NCBI GenBank assembly: GCA_903831255.1
Contig: CAIKWZ010000013.1
Coordinates: 124,001 to 188,000 of the forward strand
Length of the DNA stretch: 64,000 nucleotides
DNA from: an uncultured Alphaproteobacteria bacterium
GTDB lineage: Bacteria; Pseudomonadota; Alphaproteobacteria; Caulobacterales; Hyphomonadaceae
Reading direction: 5' to 3'
Below, one piece after another: positions 16,974 through 25,687 of the stretch. The translations under genes and the position numbers were made by a program. Each line of letters opens with the position of its first letter. Positions within the stretch are counted from its first letter, which is position 1. The notes beneath the pieces were generated by a model. That model had not been told where the DNA came from. It searched no databases and saw nothing but the letters and a program-made list of their open reading frames with translations.

Positions 16974-17972
16974 TTGAAAACGTTGGAAACTCTTGCGACG
17001 ACGGTCATTTTCGCGTGCGCGCTCGCGTCAGCCTGTGAGAAGGGCGTGGCGCAGATTTCTCCGGCCGTCGAAGATCCTTTAACGCGGCAAACCCTCTCCG
17101 CTGCGGGCGGTCACGTCTCTGTTGGCCCGACGACCGCCGGTGTGAACGCCGGATCCGCTACAAAGTGCGCTTCGCCATCCACGCAGTTCGCCGAGGCGCT
17201 TATCGGTACAGTCACGGATGAAGACGGGGGACGCTGGTCGGCTCCTGCTGCAACGCAACTGGGAGACACTGGTGTGGATCTTTTCAACGACTGCACAGGG
17301 AAAGGGGTCAACGCCGACTATGCTTCCCAGCTGGAGACGGTTGTCGTGAACCCTGACGGCGTGGAAGTGACTGCTTTCGTTCATGCAGACAACTACTTTG
17401 AACTCTATGTGAACGGCACATTCGTCTGTCGCGATCCGATTGCTTTCACTCCGTTCAACTCGACGGCATGCCGGTTCAAGGCCACGTATCCGATGACGCT
17501 CGCCCTGCGCGCCGTGGACTGGGAGGAGCATCTCGGCGTCGGCATGGAGTACGCCAGATACAATGTCGGCGACGGAGGCGTCGTCGCCTCCTTCAGCGAC
17601 GGAACTCTCACCGATGAAAGCTGGAAGGCGGAGGCGTTCTACTTTGCACCGCTCGACAGCACGGCTTGCCTGAAGTTCGGACCGTCGGGAGACCGCGATT
17701 CCAGCGCATGCGCCATCAAGCCTGCCTGCGCAAACAGCCGGAATGTCAGCGCCTGCAAAGCTGTCCATTTCTCCGAACCTGCAGACTGGGCGACGGCGGG
17801 TTTCAATGACTCGGCATGGCCCTCAGCAACGGTCTATACCCGAAAGCAGTTCGGACCGAAGGCGGCGTATACCGAACTCGAAGACAAATTCGGGGCTGCG
17901 AAGTTTCTCTGGTCGCGAAACATCAAGACCGACAATGTCGTTCTGCTTCGCAAGACTGTTGAAGCTCCATAG
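16974..17972 (+). CDS. Cysteine-rich secreted hypothetical protein
   Basis: I choose the TTG at 16974, eight bases after GGGAG; the TTG at 16968 is too close to it. The product is 332 residues. An export signal (MKTLETLATTVIFACALASA) ends either at a weak lipobox cysteine (about residue 21) or at VAQ. After the VAQ site the protein has eight cysteines, which could form four disulfides. Beta-rich segments such as VHADNYFELYVNGTFVCRD (about 135-155) and FNDSAWPSATVYT (about 280-292) recall the jelly-roll carbohydrate-binding modules attached to glycoside hydrolases. I do not recognise the whole protein. It is a single-gene unit followed by a terminator-like hairpin at 18199. Confidence 0.6.
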   Translation: MKTLETLATTVIFACALASACEKGVAQISPAVEDPLTRQTLSAAGGHVSVGPTTAGVNAGSATKCASPSTQFAEALIGTVTDEDGGRWSAPAATQLGDTGVDLFNDCTGKGVNADYASQLETVVVNPDGVEVTAFVHADNYFELYVNGTFVCRDPIAFTPFNSTACRFKATYPMTLALRAVDWEEHLGVGMEYARYNVGDGGVVASFSDGTLTDESWKAEAFYFAPLDSTACLKFGPSGDRDSSACAIKPACANSRNVSACKAVHFSEPADWATAGFNDSAWPSATVYTRKQFGPKAAYTELEDKFGAAKFLWSRNIKTDNVVLLRKTVEAP

Positions 17973-18198
17973 GGAAACCTTGGCTTCATCCCGTATTCGA
18001 GCCGTCATGGCGATCAGGGCGCCTGTAAACCTGCCCGACTGATAACGTCAGTGGCCGATGCTCCTGCCCAACTTCGTCAATGGCGCAGCGGGAATACCGG
18101 ACAGCTCGCAGGGTGAGCGCATGCACGATGTCCTGTGGTCATCCGGGGAGCGTCAGGCCAGGTCCGCGAGACTAAGAACTTTCCATTCTGCAGTCGCC
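17973..18198. other. Intergenic stretch after the cysteine-rich protein gene
   Basis: The 388-bp gap between this gene and tRNA-Gln contains no convincing gene. An open frame at 18058-18264 has no recognisable features. The only structure is the hairpin at 18199-18225, listed separately. Confidence 0.4.
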
Positions 18199-18225
18199 CG
18201 CCCTCACGGGAGGGCGAACGCTTTT
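18199..18225 (+). terminator. Rho-independent terminator-like hairpin
   Basis: Seven-bp arms (CGCCCTC / GAGGGCG) around an ACGG loop are followed after five bases by TTTT at 18222-18225. It lies 227 bp downstream of the cysteine-rich protein gene and reads in the plus direction. Confidence 0.4.
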
Positions 18226-18360
18226 CAACGGTGCTGGTTTCGCCTGCGGCGAGGCAAGGTTTGATCCGGATTGCAAGGAGGCCGAGCCTCTGAACCCTGG
18301 CGAAAACGCAAAGGCTACGACCACGCCTGACGGTCAGTTGGCGGGAGCGGATGTTCCCTG

Positions 18361-18432
18361 GCTGGGGCGCTAGGATTCGAACCTAGGGATGGCGGTACCA
18401 AAAACCGCTGCCTTACCACTTGGCTACGCCCC
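18361..18432 (-). tRNA. tRNA-Gln (anticodon TTG)
   Basis: On the minus strand the sequence folds as a cloverleaf. It has a 7-bp acceptor stem TGGGGCG/CGCCCCA with discriminator G, a D-loop with GGTAA, an anticodon stem GCGGT/ACCGC with loop TTTTGGT (anticodon TTG), and a T-arm CTAGG-TTCGAAT-CCTAG. The length is 72 nt. The U1-A72 pair and G73 are usual for glutamine tRNA. The 3' CCA is not encoded, so it must be added after transcription. Confidence 0.95.
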
Positions 18433-18804
18433 AGCAGGAAGTCGGGACAGTTACGCAATTCGCGTTCCGAACGCAACAGGCAGAAAACGGCTTTGATTCA
18501 GGGATTCCGGCTTGAGGCCGCCGACCTTTCCTGCGCCGACCGGAGCGAGGTGGCTAAATGAAGTCTTTGCCCGGCTGAACTCTCCTGAGGCCGGCCGAGG
18601 TCACGTCATGGAACGACCAGATATCCCCACAGCGTCGGGAGGCGACATCCCGCTCCGCCTGCCCTATCAACGGTCGACGGATGGCCCCCGGCCGCCCCGG
18701 AGACGGGCCCCTTGATCAAACCGCGCCGCCCTTCCCGCCGCTGACGTCAAATCCGTGCGGCCCGAGCCGTCGAAAGCGCCTCAAAAGAGCCTTGGCGCCG
18801 ATGA
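18433..18804. other. Gap between the two tRNA genes
   Basis: About 370 bp with no supported gene. An open frame at 18512-18715 lacks a credible start context or family features. The right end grades into the tRNA-Pro promoter. Confidence 0.4.
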
Positions 18805-18833
18805 TTGCGCCCAACGCTGAAAGTCGCTATAGC
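18805..18833 (+). promoter_or_regulatory. Sigma70-type promoter of tRNA-Pro
   Basis: A TTGCGC element (18805-18810) and a TATAGC element (18828-18833) are separated by 17 bp. They end 11 bp before the first base of tRNA-Pro, the arrangement expected for a tRNA promoter. Confidence 0.6.
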
Positions 18834-18844
18834 CCCCGCTCCGC

Positions 18845-18921
18845 CGGAGTATAGCTCAGCCTGGTAGAGCGCTTGCTTCGGGAGCAAGAGGTCGTTGGTT
18901 CGAATCCAGCTACTCCGACCA
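18845..18921 (+). tRNA. tRNA-Pro (anticodon CGG)
   Basis: A 77-nt cloverleaf with acceptor stem CGGAGTA/TACTCCG, D-arm TAGCTCAGCCTGGTAGAGCG, anticodon stem CTTGC/GCAAG with loop TTCGGGA (anticodon CGG, reading CCG), T-arm TTGG-TTCGAAT-CCAG, and an encoded CCA end. It is a plain, intact gene. Confidence 0.97.
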
Positions 18922-19095
18922 GCCGTTTTCTGAAGATCACGGATTGGTCCCGGCGGAGGCCCTGAACAAGGGGGCGGTTGCCGACGATCCGCCAGTCTTG
19001 TCTGAAAGCCTAGGCAGGTCAAAGCCGGCAGGTTCCAAATTATTCCGATTGCCGATAAGATGTTACTTCTACCTTGAAGGGTCGGGAGAAGCGGA

Positions 19096-20856
19096 ATGAA
19101 GACTTTCTTCCTGAGTTTCCTGGGCGGCCTTGCCGCCCTGCTCCTCTTCTTCGTCATTCTTCCTCTCGTCCTGGTTGTCTCCTTCCTTCCCAAGGATGGA
19201 CCCCAAACGGCGTCAGGAGCTCACGTTCTTCATATCGACCTTCGCGGGGGATATCCCGATCAGCCGATCTCCAGCGATTTCGGGGCGCTGTTTCCGGAAA
19301 TGTCGTTCGTAGAGCTGCTGCTTAAGCTGAACTCGGCGGTCGACGACCCTCAGATTCGGGGCGTCTTTATCCGGGCCTCCGAAGTCGACATCGGCTCCTC
19401 TCGCGCGGAAGAACTGCGAGAGGCCCTGCTGAGACTGAAGGGCGCAGGAAAATTCGTGATGGCCCACTCTCAGGGATTTCTGGTCTCGGGCCCCTCAGCC
19501 TATCGAGCCGTCTCAGCAGCTGACGAAATCTGGATGCAGCCGGGAGCATCCTTCGAAGTGCCCGGCATGTCCATGGAAACCCTGTTTCTCGGCGACGCAT
19601 TCAAGCGGTTCAACCTGACGGCTGAGATCGAACAGTTCCACGAGTTCAAGAACGCGCCCGACGTCTACAAGCAGTCCGACTTCTCTTCACCTCACAAGGA
19701 GGCGATGACCGCGCTCGCCTCAAGCATCTGGAAGCACTCCGTCGTGGATATGGCGACGGATCGCAAGATGGATCCGGCCAAGATGAAAGGCCTTCTGGAA
19801 GCAAGTCCGTACGGTGCAGATCAGGAGCTGAGCCTTGGTCTCGTGGACAAGATCGGATGGCCGGAAGACGCTGCAGACGCAGCTCGAAAGCGGGGTGATG
19901 GAGACCTCGTGGATATTGACAACTATCACCCTTCGGGAGGCTCGGACGGGGACACGGTGATCGCAATCGTCGGCGGCGAGGGCAACATCGTCAACGGATC
20001 GGGCGGTGCGCCGGATCTGCTTTCGCTGAATACGGCGCAGTTCGCTTCGGATACGGTCGCAGCGAGCCTCATCGCCATTGAGGATGATCCCGACGTCGAC
20101 GCCGTAGTGTTCCGGGTGGATTCCGGCGGGGGCTCAGCGACCGCTTCAGATCAGGTTTGGAGAGCTGTTCAAAGACTGCAGGAGAAGGGAAAGAAGGTTG
20201 TGGTCTCGATGGGATCTGCGGCCGCCTCGGGAGGCTATTATGTGGCCGCAGGCGCCGACGCGATCGTAGCTTCGCGATCGACCATCACCGGTTCGATCGG
20301 CGTCTTTGGAGGCAAAATGGCCATCGCCGACGGCCTGAGACTGGTCGGGGTCAATCCCGCCTCCATCACTGTCGGGGGAGACTACGCATCCTTCAATTCC
20401 GCCGAACGGCTGTCGGATGTCCAACGGGAGAAGCTCCGGTCCATGCTCGGGGAGACCTATGATCGGTTCACGACCCTGGTGTCGGATGGCCGAAATCTGC
20501 CGATCGAGACGGTACGATCGATTGCACGCGGACGCGTCTGGTCCGGAGAGGACGCCCTGGAGCTGGGCCTGATCGATGAAACAGGCGATCTGATCGACGC
20601 CATCGCGAAGGCGAAGGAGCTGGCGGGGCTGAAACCGGAAGACAAGGCCCGGATCCGGCTGGACTTCCACCGCGGATCGCCGTTCGGATTGTTCGGAGAG
20701 GCCTTCACGGCTGCTCAGATTGCGGGGTCTCTTCCCGCCGCCGAAACAGTCGCTTCAGTGCTTGGAGAGGAGAGGACAAAGGCCCTTCTCCAGCATCTGG
20801 AACGAAGCCAGTCTCAGGGTGTCCAGCTGACGTCGCCGGTCATTATCGAGCGCTGA
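19096..20856 (+). CDS. sppA: Signal peptide peptidase SppA, 67K type
   Basis: A 586-residue membrane-anchored serine protease that degrades signal peptides after cleavage. One N-terminal membrane helix (about 8-31) is followed by two tandem S49 domains. The N-terminal domain holds the general-base lysine (about K185, in EFKNAPDVYKQSDFS). The C-terminal domain holds the nucleophile (about S378, in MGSAAASGGYY), preceded by the oxyanion strand VFRVDSGGGSA. This split Ser/Lys arrangement and length match the long E. coli-type SppA rather than the short Bacillus type. It has its own promoter region downstream of tRNA-Pro and converges with the MBL gene (16-bp gap). Confidence 0.93.
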   Translation: MKTFFLSFLGGLAALLLFFVILPLVLVVSFLPKDGPQTASGAHVLHIDLRGGYPDQPISSDFGALFPEMSFVELLLKLNSAVDDPQIRGVFIRASEVDIGSSRAEELREALLRLKGAGKFVMAHSQGFLVSGPSAYRAVSAADEIWMQPGASFEVPGMSMETLFLGDAFKRFNLTAEIEQFHEFKNAPDVYKQSDFSSPHKEAMTALASSIWKHSVVDMATDRKMDPAKMKGLLEASPYGADQELSLGLVDKIGWPEDAADAARKRGDGDLVDIDNYHPSGGSDGDTVIAIVGGEGNIVNGSGGAPDLLSLNTAQFASDTVAASLIAIEDDPDVDAVVFRVDSGGGSATASDQVWRAVQRLQEKGKKVVVSMGSAAASGGYYVAAGADAIVASRSTITGSIGVFGGKMAIADGLRLVGVNPASITVGGDYASFNSAERLSDVQREKLRSMLGETYDRFTTLVSDGRNLPIETVRSIARGRVWSGEDALELGLIDETGDLIDAIAKAKELAGLKPEDKARIRLDFHRGSPFGLFGEAFTAAQIAGSLPAAETVASVLGEERTKALLQHLERSQSQGVQLTSPVIIER

Positions 20857-20872
20857 GTTCGGGCCTGTTGAT

Positions 20873-21766
20873 TCAGGACGTGAGGGTGTAGCGCGCCTGC
20901 AGTCCGTCCCCGGTCGCAGCGACCCGCCCAGCCTCGACCAGGTGAATCATGTGCGCCAGAACGGAATGGCAAGCCGCCGGATGAAGCCGGGGATCGACAT
21001 CCCGATAGATGACGGCGACCATCTCGGGGATACGAGTATCTCCCGCGGCGAGGCGATCGACGATCGCCTGCTCTCGCGCCATACGATGGCGAACATACGC
21101 GTCCAGGAAAGGCTCCGGCTGAGTGATGGGGGGGCCATGAGTCGGCCAGATGGTGGCGAACCCCCTCGCCCGGACTTTGGACAGACTGGCGAGATAATCT
21201 CCCATCCGACCGTCCGGAGGGGAGATGACTGTCGTCGACCACCCCATCACGTGATCGCCTGAAAACAGCGCGTTCTCTTCGAGCAGGGCAAAACAGACGT
21301 GGTTGGATGTATGACCCGGCGTCTCAATCGCCTCGATCGTCCAGCCAGGACCGCGAAGGAGGGCGCCGTCCTCCAGAGCGATATCGGGCCTGAAGAGGCT
21401 GTCTTCATCCGCCTCCATCTCGATCTCGGCTCGTCCTGAGACATTCCGGCCAGAGGCGAACACCTTGCATCCCGCCCAGTCCGCCAGCGGATGAGCGAGC
21501 GGGGAGTGGTCCGCATGGGAGTGAGTGACCAGCACATGGGTGATCCGCTCGCCCTCAAGAGAGCGCTTGAGCGCTTCGAAATGCTCTTCAATCATCGGAC
21601 CGGGATCAATCACAGCGACCTCACCCTCGCCGATGACGTAGACGCCAGTTCCTCGGAAGGTGAAAGGTCCCGGATTGGGAGCCAGAAGCCTCCTGACGCG
21701 CGGCGTCAGGCGCATCATCTCGCCATAGGGGGCGTCGAGGTCACGAACATAAGGAATGCCCGACAT
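20873..21766 (-). CDS. Metallo-beta-lactamase-fold hydrolase
   Basis: A 297-residue MBL-fold protein. The metal ligands are visible: HSHADH (about 102-107, THSHADHSPLAHPL), a later TPGHTSNH segment, and LFSGDHVMGW. The C-terminal winged-helix-like region (about 225-290) is typical of the glyoxalase-II-like / LACTB2-like subgroup, whose members act as thioester hydrolases or ribonucleases. The substrate here cannot be told. It lies 25 bp downstream of the ATP-grasp-like gene at 21792, in the same direction, so the two are probably co-transcribed. Confidence 0.85.
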   Translation of the reverse strand: MSGIPYVRDLDAPYGEMMRLTPRVRRLLAPNPGPFTFRGTGVYVIGEGEVAVIDPGPMIEEHFEALKRSLEGERITHVLVTHSHADHSPLAHPLADWAGCKVFASGRNVSGRAEIEMEADEDSLFRPDIALEDGALLRGPGWTIEAIETPGHTSNHVCFALLEENALFSGDHVMGWSTTVISPPDGRMGDYLASLSKVRARGFATIWPTHGPPITQPEPFLDAYVRHRMAREQAIVDRLAAGDTRIPEMVAVIYRDVDPRLHPAACHSVLAHMIHLVEAGRVAATGDGLQARYTLTS

Positions 21767-21791
21767 GGAAAGCTCCGTTCAGCCGGCTGGC

Positions 21792-22727
21792 TCAGGGCGC
21801 GAAGGCGTCCGCGAACGCACGAGCCAGGCGCCTCGTGGCCTTCAGCTTCTGGCCCAGCGGCAAGGCCACTGGCGGCCCCATGTCCGTCTTGTTGGCGTCG
21901 ACGATGTAAATCCTGCCGTCTTCCTGATTTCGCAGGACATCAACCCCGCCCCAGTCAAGCCGGATCTCCGAGGTGAAGCGTCGGATCAGATCGATCTCAG
22001 CGGGTGAATACACATCCTGAGGCCGCACCATATCCACGCTGACATTCTCGTTCGCGAAGCGCCGGGCAACCGGACGGCGCTTGCGGAAGACCAGCACGGG
22101 CTCTCCCGCCACGGTGCAGGTCCTCAGATCCTCAACCAACCCGTCTCCGGCCTCGTTGTTGATCAGCTTCTGATAGGACCGGCCTATCTGCGGCTCCAGG
22201 GGGCCGTAGACCACCCGCCCGTCATGGGCGGCGTTGATCTCTGACTTATCAACCATCGGTCCGGTGTGATGCCTGGGATCCAGGGCGAGATCGTATCCCG
22301 CCACCCGGCCGAAAGCCGCCGAAACGGTCGATTTGGAAATGTCCCGAGCATTGAAGTTCACGGTCCGCACACGCCGCACGCGACCGCTCAGATCAGGCAG
22401 GACTGGTGAGCAGGTGGTCGAATCATCGAACTGAACCACGATGTCCGCATTTTGCGGGCTGTCGACCAGACGAGCGCCGGCGCAATGCATCACAGGCCAG
22501 ATGAGGTACCACGGGCGCGGCTTGTCTGGAAAAAACGCGATGGTCGGCCGCCTATGACCCGTCAATCGCCTCTGAAGACGCCACACCTGCGCCGTCGCGT
22601 AAAAACAGAGCCACGCGAATATGTCGTGCAGCAATTTAAGATCGAGGGACAGCCGGTGGCCCGTCTTCTTGACGAGGACAATGTTGTCCTCAACCACAAA
22701 ATCAGAGGTCCAGAGCCAGTTAGCCAA
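21792..22727 (-). CDS. Hypothetical protein with ATP-grasp-like C-terminus
   Basis: A 311-residue protein. The N-terminal region (about 1-110) contains a hydrophobic stretch (LLHDIFAWLCFYATAQVW) and a segment resembling a pre-ATP-grasp domain. The C-terminal third has the strand pattern of the ATP-grasp active site (about 265-295: RLDWGGVDVLRNQEDGRIYI, then VDANKTDMGPP, with Asp and Asn in the metal-binding positions). The central nucleotide-binding loop is poorly conserved, so activity is uncertain. The substrate is unknown. It precedes the MBL-fold gene by 25 bp and is probably in an operon with it. Confidence 0.6.
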   Translation of the reverse strand: MANWLWTSDFVVEDNIVLVKKTGHRLSLDLKLLHDIFAWLCFYATAQVWRLQRRLTGHRRPTIAFFPDKPRPWYLIWPVMHCAGARLVDSPQNADIVVQFDDSTTCSPVLPDLSGRVRRVRTVNFNARDISKSTVSAAFGRVAGYDLALDPRHHTGPMVDKSEINAAHDGRVVYGPLEPQIGRSYQKLINNEAGDGLVEDLRTCTVAGEPVLVFRKRRPVARRFANENVSVDMVRPQDVYSPAEIDLIRRFTSEIRLDWGGVDVLRNQEDGRIYIVDANKTDMGPPVALPLGQKLKATRRLARAFADAFAP

Positions 22728-22875
22728 GGCTGACCTCCCGAATTCGACGCCCGGCGGCTACGGATAAAACGCCGAAGCCGCCAAGATCTGACGATGCCTG
22801 GTCAAACCTTTCAAGTTCGGATCCCAAACCATCGCCAGCTGTCATGCCAGGTCCCTTTTTGCGCCGCTGGGCCCC

Positions 22876-23307
22876 TCAGCTCCTGGGCCGCAGACCGCGC
22901 AGATACGCTACCATCGTTGAGAGGTCATACCCCGCTCCTGCGGCATATCCCACAATCGTCTCCGCTTCCAGCCTCCCCGACACCCCCTCCGCCAGGGCCC
23001 AGGCGGTGATGGACCTCGTGCCGGAGCGGCAATAGGCGAGGGTTGCGCCTTGCGACTGCGCGAAGGTCCTGACCGCCGCGACAGCCTCAGGGGTCGGCTG
23101 GCCGACGAAGGGGGCGTGGAGATAGGTCAACCCCGCCGCCTCAGCGAGAGAGCGCACCTCCTCGGACGATAGCTGGTCAGGGGCCTCCCCATCCGGGCGA
23201 TTATTGATCAGAGCGCTGAAACCCAGCCCGGGAAGATCGGCGATATCGTCCGCGGAAATCTGCGGAGCCACAGAGAAGGCTTCCGTCACGCGCCTGATGT
23301 CCGCCAT
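22876..23307 (-). CDS. TIGR01244/DUF442 family phosphatase- or sulfurtransferase-like protein
   Basis: A 143-residue protein covering nearly the whole DUF442 (beta-lactamase-hydrolase-like) family. Typical segments are FSVAPQISADDIADL near the N-terminus, GFSALINNRPDGEAP at about 30-44, and the active-site loop AYCRSGTRSITAWA at about 91-104. The Cys of the loop is the presumed nucleophile of this dual-specificity-phosphatase-like fold. In other bacteria the domain is fused to or next to sulfide-oxidising persulfide dioxygenases (Blh); none is nearby here. Cytoplasmic. A stand-alone gene. Confidence 0.8.
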   Translation of the reverse strand: MADIRRVTEAFSVAPQISADDIADLPGLGFSALINNRPDGEAPDQLSSEEVRSLAEAAGLTYLHAPFVGQPTPEAVAAVRTFAQSQGATLAYCRSGTRSITAWALAEGVSGRLEAETIVGYAAGAGYDLSTMVAYLRGLRPRS

Positions 23308-23415
23308 GTTCGCTTATCCCCTCCCGGCGGACGGCCGATGGGCGACTATCGCTTCACCGCCTGATCCGTTATCTAGGCGGATATAACCTCAACCTGTTCT
23401 ATGGCGTAAGCACCT

Positions 23416-24396
23416 TTGTCCGACGCGTCATCCTCCTCAGCCCTATCGCGCTTCATCGGGCGGTTTCCGTGGGCATACGCAGCGCGCCGGCTTCTGTCGG
23501 CGATCCCGACCATGCTCGCGATCATCACCATCGCCTTCTTCATGATGCGGGCCGCTCCCGGTAATCCCTACTCGACCGACCGGAAGCTGACCCCGGAGGT
23601 GGAAGCGAATCTCAAGGCGAGCCTCGGTCTCGATCGCCCTCTGCACGAGCAGTACCTGCAGTATCTCAGCCGGGTTGCGACCGGGGACCTTGGTCCCTCC
23701 ATGAAGAACAAGGACAAATCTGTCTCGGAACTCATCGGAGAGGGCCTTCCGGTCAGCTTCACCATCGGCGCGCTGTCGATGTCGCTCGCGATATTCCTGG
23801 GTGTCGGCTTCGGCGTGATCGCTGCTGTCCGACAGAACTCGCCAGCCGATTATTCCGCCATGGGGCTGGCCATGGTGGGAATATCAATCCCGACCTTCGT
23901 GACCGGCCCGCTCCTGTCTCTTATCCTCGGTGTCTGGCTCGGCTGGTTCGCCGCCGGCGGCCTCGATCTGGGACGAATGACCTTCAACAACCTCTTTCTG
24001 CCGGTGATCACACTCGCTCTCCCGCAGATCGCCATCATCTCGCGCCTTATGCGGGCGTCCATGATCGAGACCCTTCGCTCCAATCATATTCGAACAGCCC
24101 GATCCAAGGGCCTCAGCGACGCCGCCATCCTCTTGCGTCATGCGGCGCCCACCGCCATCCTTCCGGTGGTGTCCTATCTTGGCCCCGCCATCGTCGGGAT
24201 CATCACCGGCTCCGTCGTGGTCGAACGCGTCTTCGGCCTGCCCGGGATCGGGCAATCCTTCATCGACGGCGCCATGACGCGGGATTATCCGCGGGTAATG
24301 GGGACAGTGATCCTCTATGGCGGTCTGATTATCCTGTTCAATCTCATCGCCGATCTTCTCTACGCCCTGCTCGATCCGAAGGTGCGATACGAATGA
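23416..24396 (+). CDS. Peptide/nickel ABC transporter permease (OppB/DppB type)
   Basis: A 326-residue inner-membrane permease with six predicted membrane segments. It has the family's N-terminal LLSAIPTMLAIITIAFFMMR helix followed by the RAAPGNPY motif. The C-terminal EAA-like loop (HIRTARSKGLSDAAILLRHA) contacts the ATPase. The start is a TTG, because no in-frame ATG lies near the conserved N-terminus. A TATAAC element at 23382-23387 would place transcription about 20 bases before it. OppC follows 10 bp downstream. The transporter imports di- or oligopeptides; the exact substrate is unknown. Confidence 0.9.
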   Translation: MSDASSSSALSRFIGRFPWAYAARRLLSAIPTMLAIITIAFFMMRAAPGNPYSTDRKLTPEVEANLKASLGLDRPLHEQYLQYLSRVATGDLGPSMKNKDKSVSELIGEGLPVSFTIGALSMSLAIFLGVGFGVIAAVRQNSPADYSAMGLAMVGISIPTFVTGPLLSLILGVWLGWFAAGGLDLGRMTFNNLFLPVITLALPQIAIISRLMRASMIETLRSNHIRTARSKGLSDAAILLRHAAPTAILPVVSYLGPAIVGIITGSVVVERVFGLPGIGQSFIDGAMTRDYPRVMGTVILYGGLIILFNLIADLLYALLDPKVRYE

Positions 24397-24406
24397 GGCG
24401 CGCATC

Positions 24407-25309
24407 ATGACCCCCTTTCTGGCCCCCTCAGAGAGCGAGGCCCTGCTCAAAGGCGCCGTCGTCAAGGGACGCTCGCTCTGGGACGACTCCTTAAGACGCC
24501 TCCTCGCCAATCGCGCCGCCATGGCGGGGTTCGTGGTGCTCGGGCTGATCACTCTGATCGCCGTCGTCGGCCCCTTTGTCTGGCCCCATGACTTCGCCAC
24601 ACAGTATCGCGATCGCCTCGCAATCGGGCCCACATTCGAAAATCTGCATCTTCTGGGCACCGACATCTACGGACGCGATCTGGTCGCCCGGGTCATGACC
24701 GGCCTGAGGATCTCTCTTGCAGTCGGTGCGATCGCCACCTTCGTCAGTCTCGTCATCGGCGTCGCCTGGGGCGCCGTCGCCGGGTTCGCCGGAGGCCGGA
24801 CCGATCAGGTGATGATGCGGATTGTCGACATCATCTACGCCATGCCCTTCATCTTCTTCGTTATCCTGGTGACGGTGGTCTTTGGTCGCCACATCTTCCT
24901 GATCTTCCTCGCCATCGGTGCGGTCGAATGGATGACGATGGCGCGGATCGTCCGCGGCCAGACCCTGATGCTGAAGCAGAAGGAGTTCGTGGAGGCGGCG
25001 CGCGCTGCAGGGGTGCAGCCCCTCGGACTGGTCGTCCGTCACATTCTGCCCAACCTTCTGGGACCCGTGGCCGTCTACGTGACGCTCACCATGCCCGTGG
25101 TGATCCTGCAGGAAAGCTTCCTGTCCTTCATAGGACTTGGCGTTCAGGAGCCTCTGACGTCTCTCGGGCGGCTGATTTCAGAGGGACAGCGCGAGCTTTC
25201 GACCCCGTGGATGCTTCTGGCGCCTGCCGTCACCATGGTGGTGACGCTCTTTTCGCTGAACTTCATCGGCGACGGCCTCAGAGACGCACTCGACCCGAAG
25301 GACCGCTGA
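24407..25309 (+). CDS. Peptide/nickel ABC transporter permease (OppC/DppC type)
   Basis: A 300-residue second permease of the transporter, starting 10 bp after OppB. It shows the typical N-terminal segment before helix 1 (LRRLLANRAAMAGFVVLGLI), a periplasmic loop with LLGTDIYGRDLVARV, five further helices, and a textbook EAA motif (EFVEAARAAGVQPLGLVVRH, about 192-211). The matching ATPases (OppD/OppF) do not follow, and a 378-bp non-coding stretch comes next. Confidence 0.92.
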   Translation: MTPFLAPSESEALLKGAVVKGRSLWDDSLRRLLANRAAMAGFVVLGLITLIAVVGPFVWPHDFATQYRDRLAIGPTFENLHLLGTDIYGRDLVARVMTGLRISLAVGAIATFVSLVIGVAWGAVAGFAGGRTDQVMMRIVDIIYAMPFIFFVILVTVVFGRHIFLIFLAIGAVEWMTMARIVRGQTLMLKQKEFVEAARAAGVQPLGLVVRHILPNLLGPVAVYVTLTMPVVILQESFLSFIGLGVQEPLTSLGRLISEGQRELSTPWMLLAPAVTMVVTLFSLNFIGDGLRDALDPKDR

Positions 25310-25687
25310 TCGGGGAATTTCCCGGCGCGCCGCCGGAGCGCGGACATGTGGCGACAACCACGCGACACGGGTCGATCTCGGTCATGTGGATGAGGGACCG
25401 ACAACACCCTGCTGCAAATACCATGGACGCGACGCGGCGACCCGGGGATCCAGCTCTCGGGACCACAGAGCATCTGCGCGCGGCCCGTGCGCAAAGAACG
25501 ACCTGGATATCGCAATCTGCGGCAGCCGAGGACCTGGGCGACCGGGACCAACCGAAGCCTCGCTTCCAGAACGATTGGTTCCGGAAACGCAGTCCCGATA
25601 AGATCGACGCCATTCAGAGGACATCGTGGGGCAATGTCCCAACCTCATGTCAGGCGCAGACGGTCCGCCCGCCTGGTCGACAGCGGG
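25310..25687. other. Non-coding stretch downstream of the permease genes
   Basis: About 380 bp with no credible gene. Several overlapping open frames exist on both strands, but none shows family features, a signal peptide or a plausible start context. The position is where OppD/OppF ATPase genes often lie, so a past deletion is possible, but no remnant ATPase motif is visible. Confidence 0.4.
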
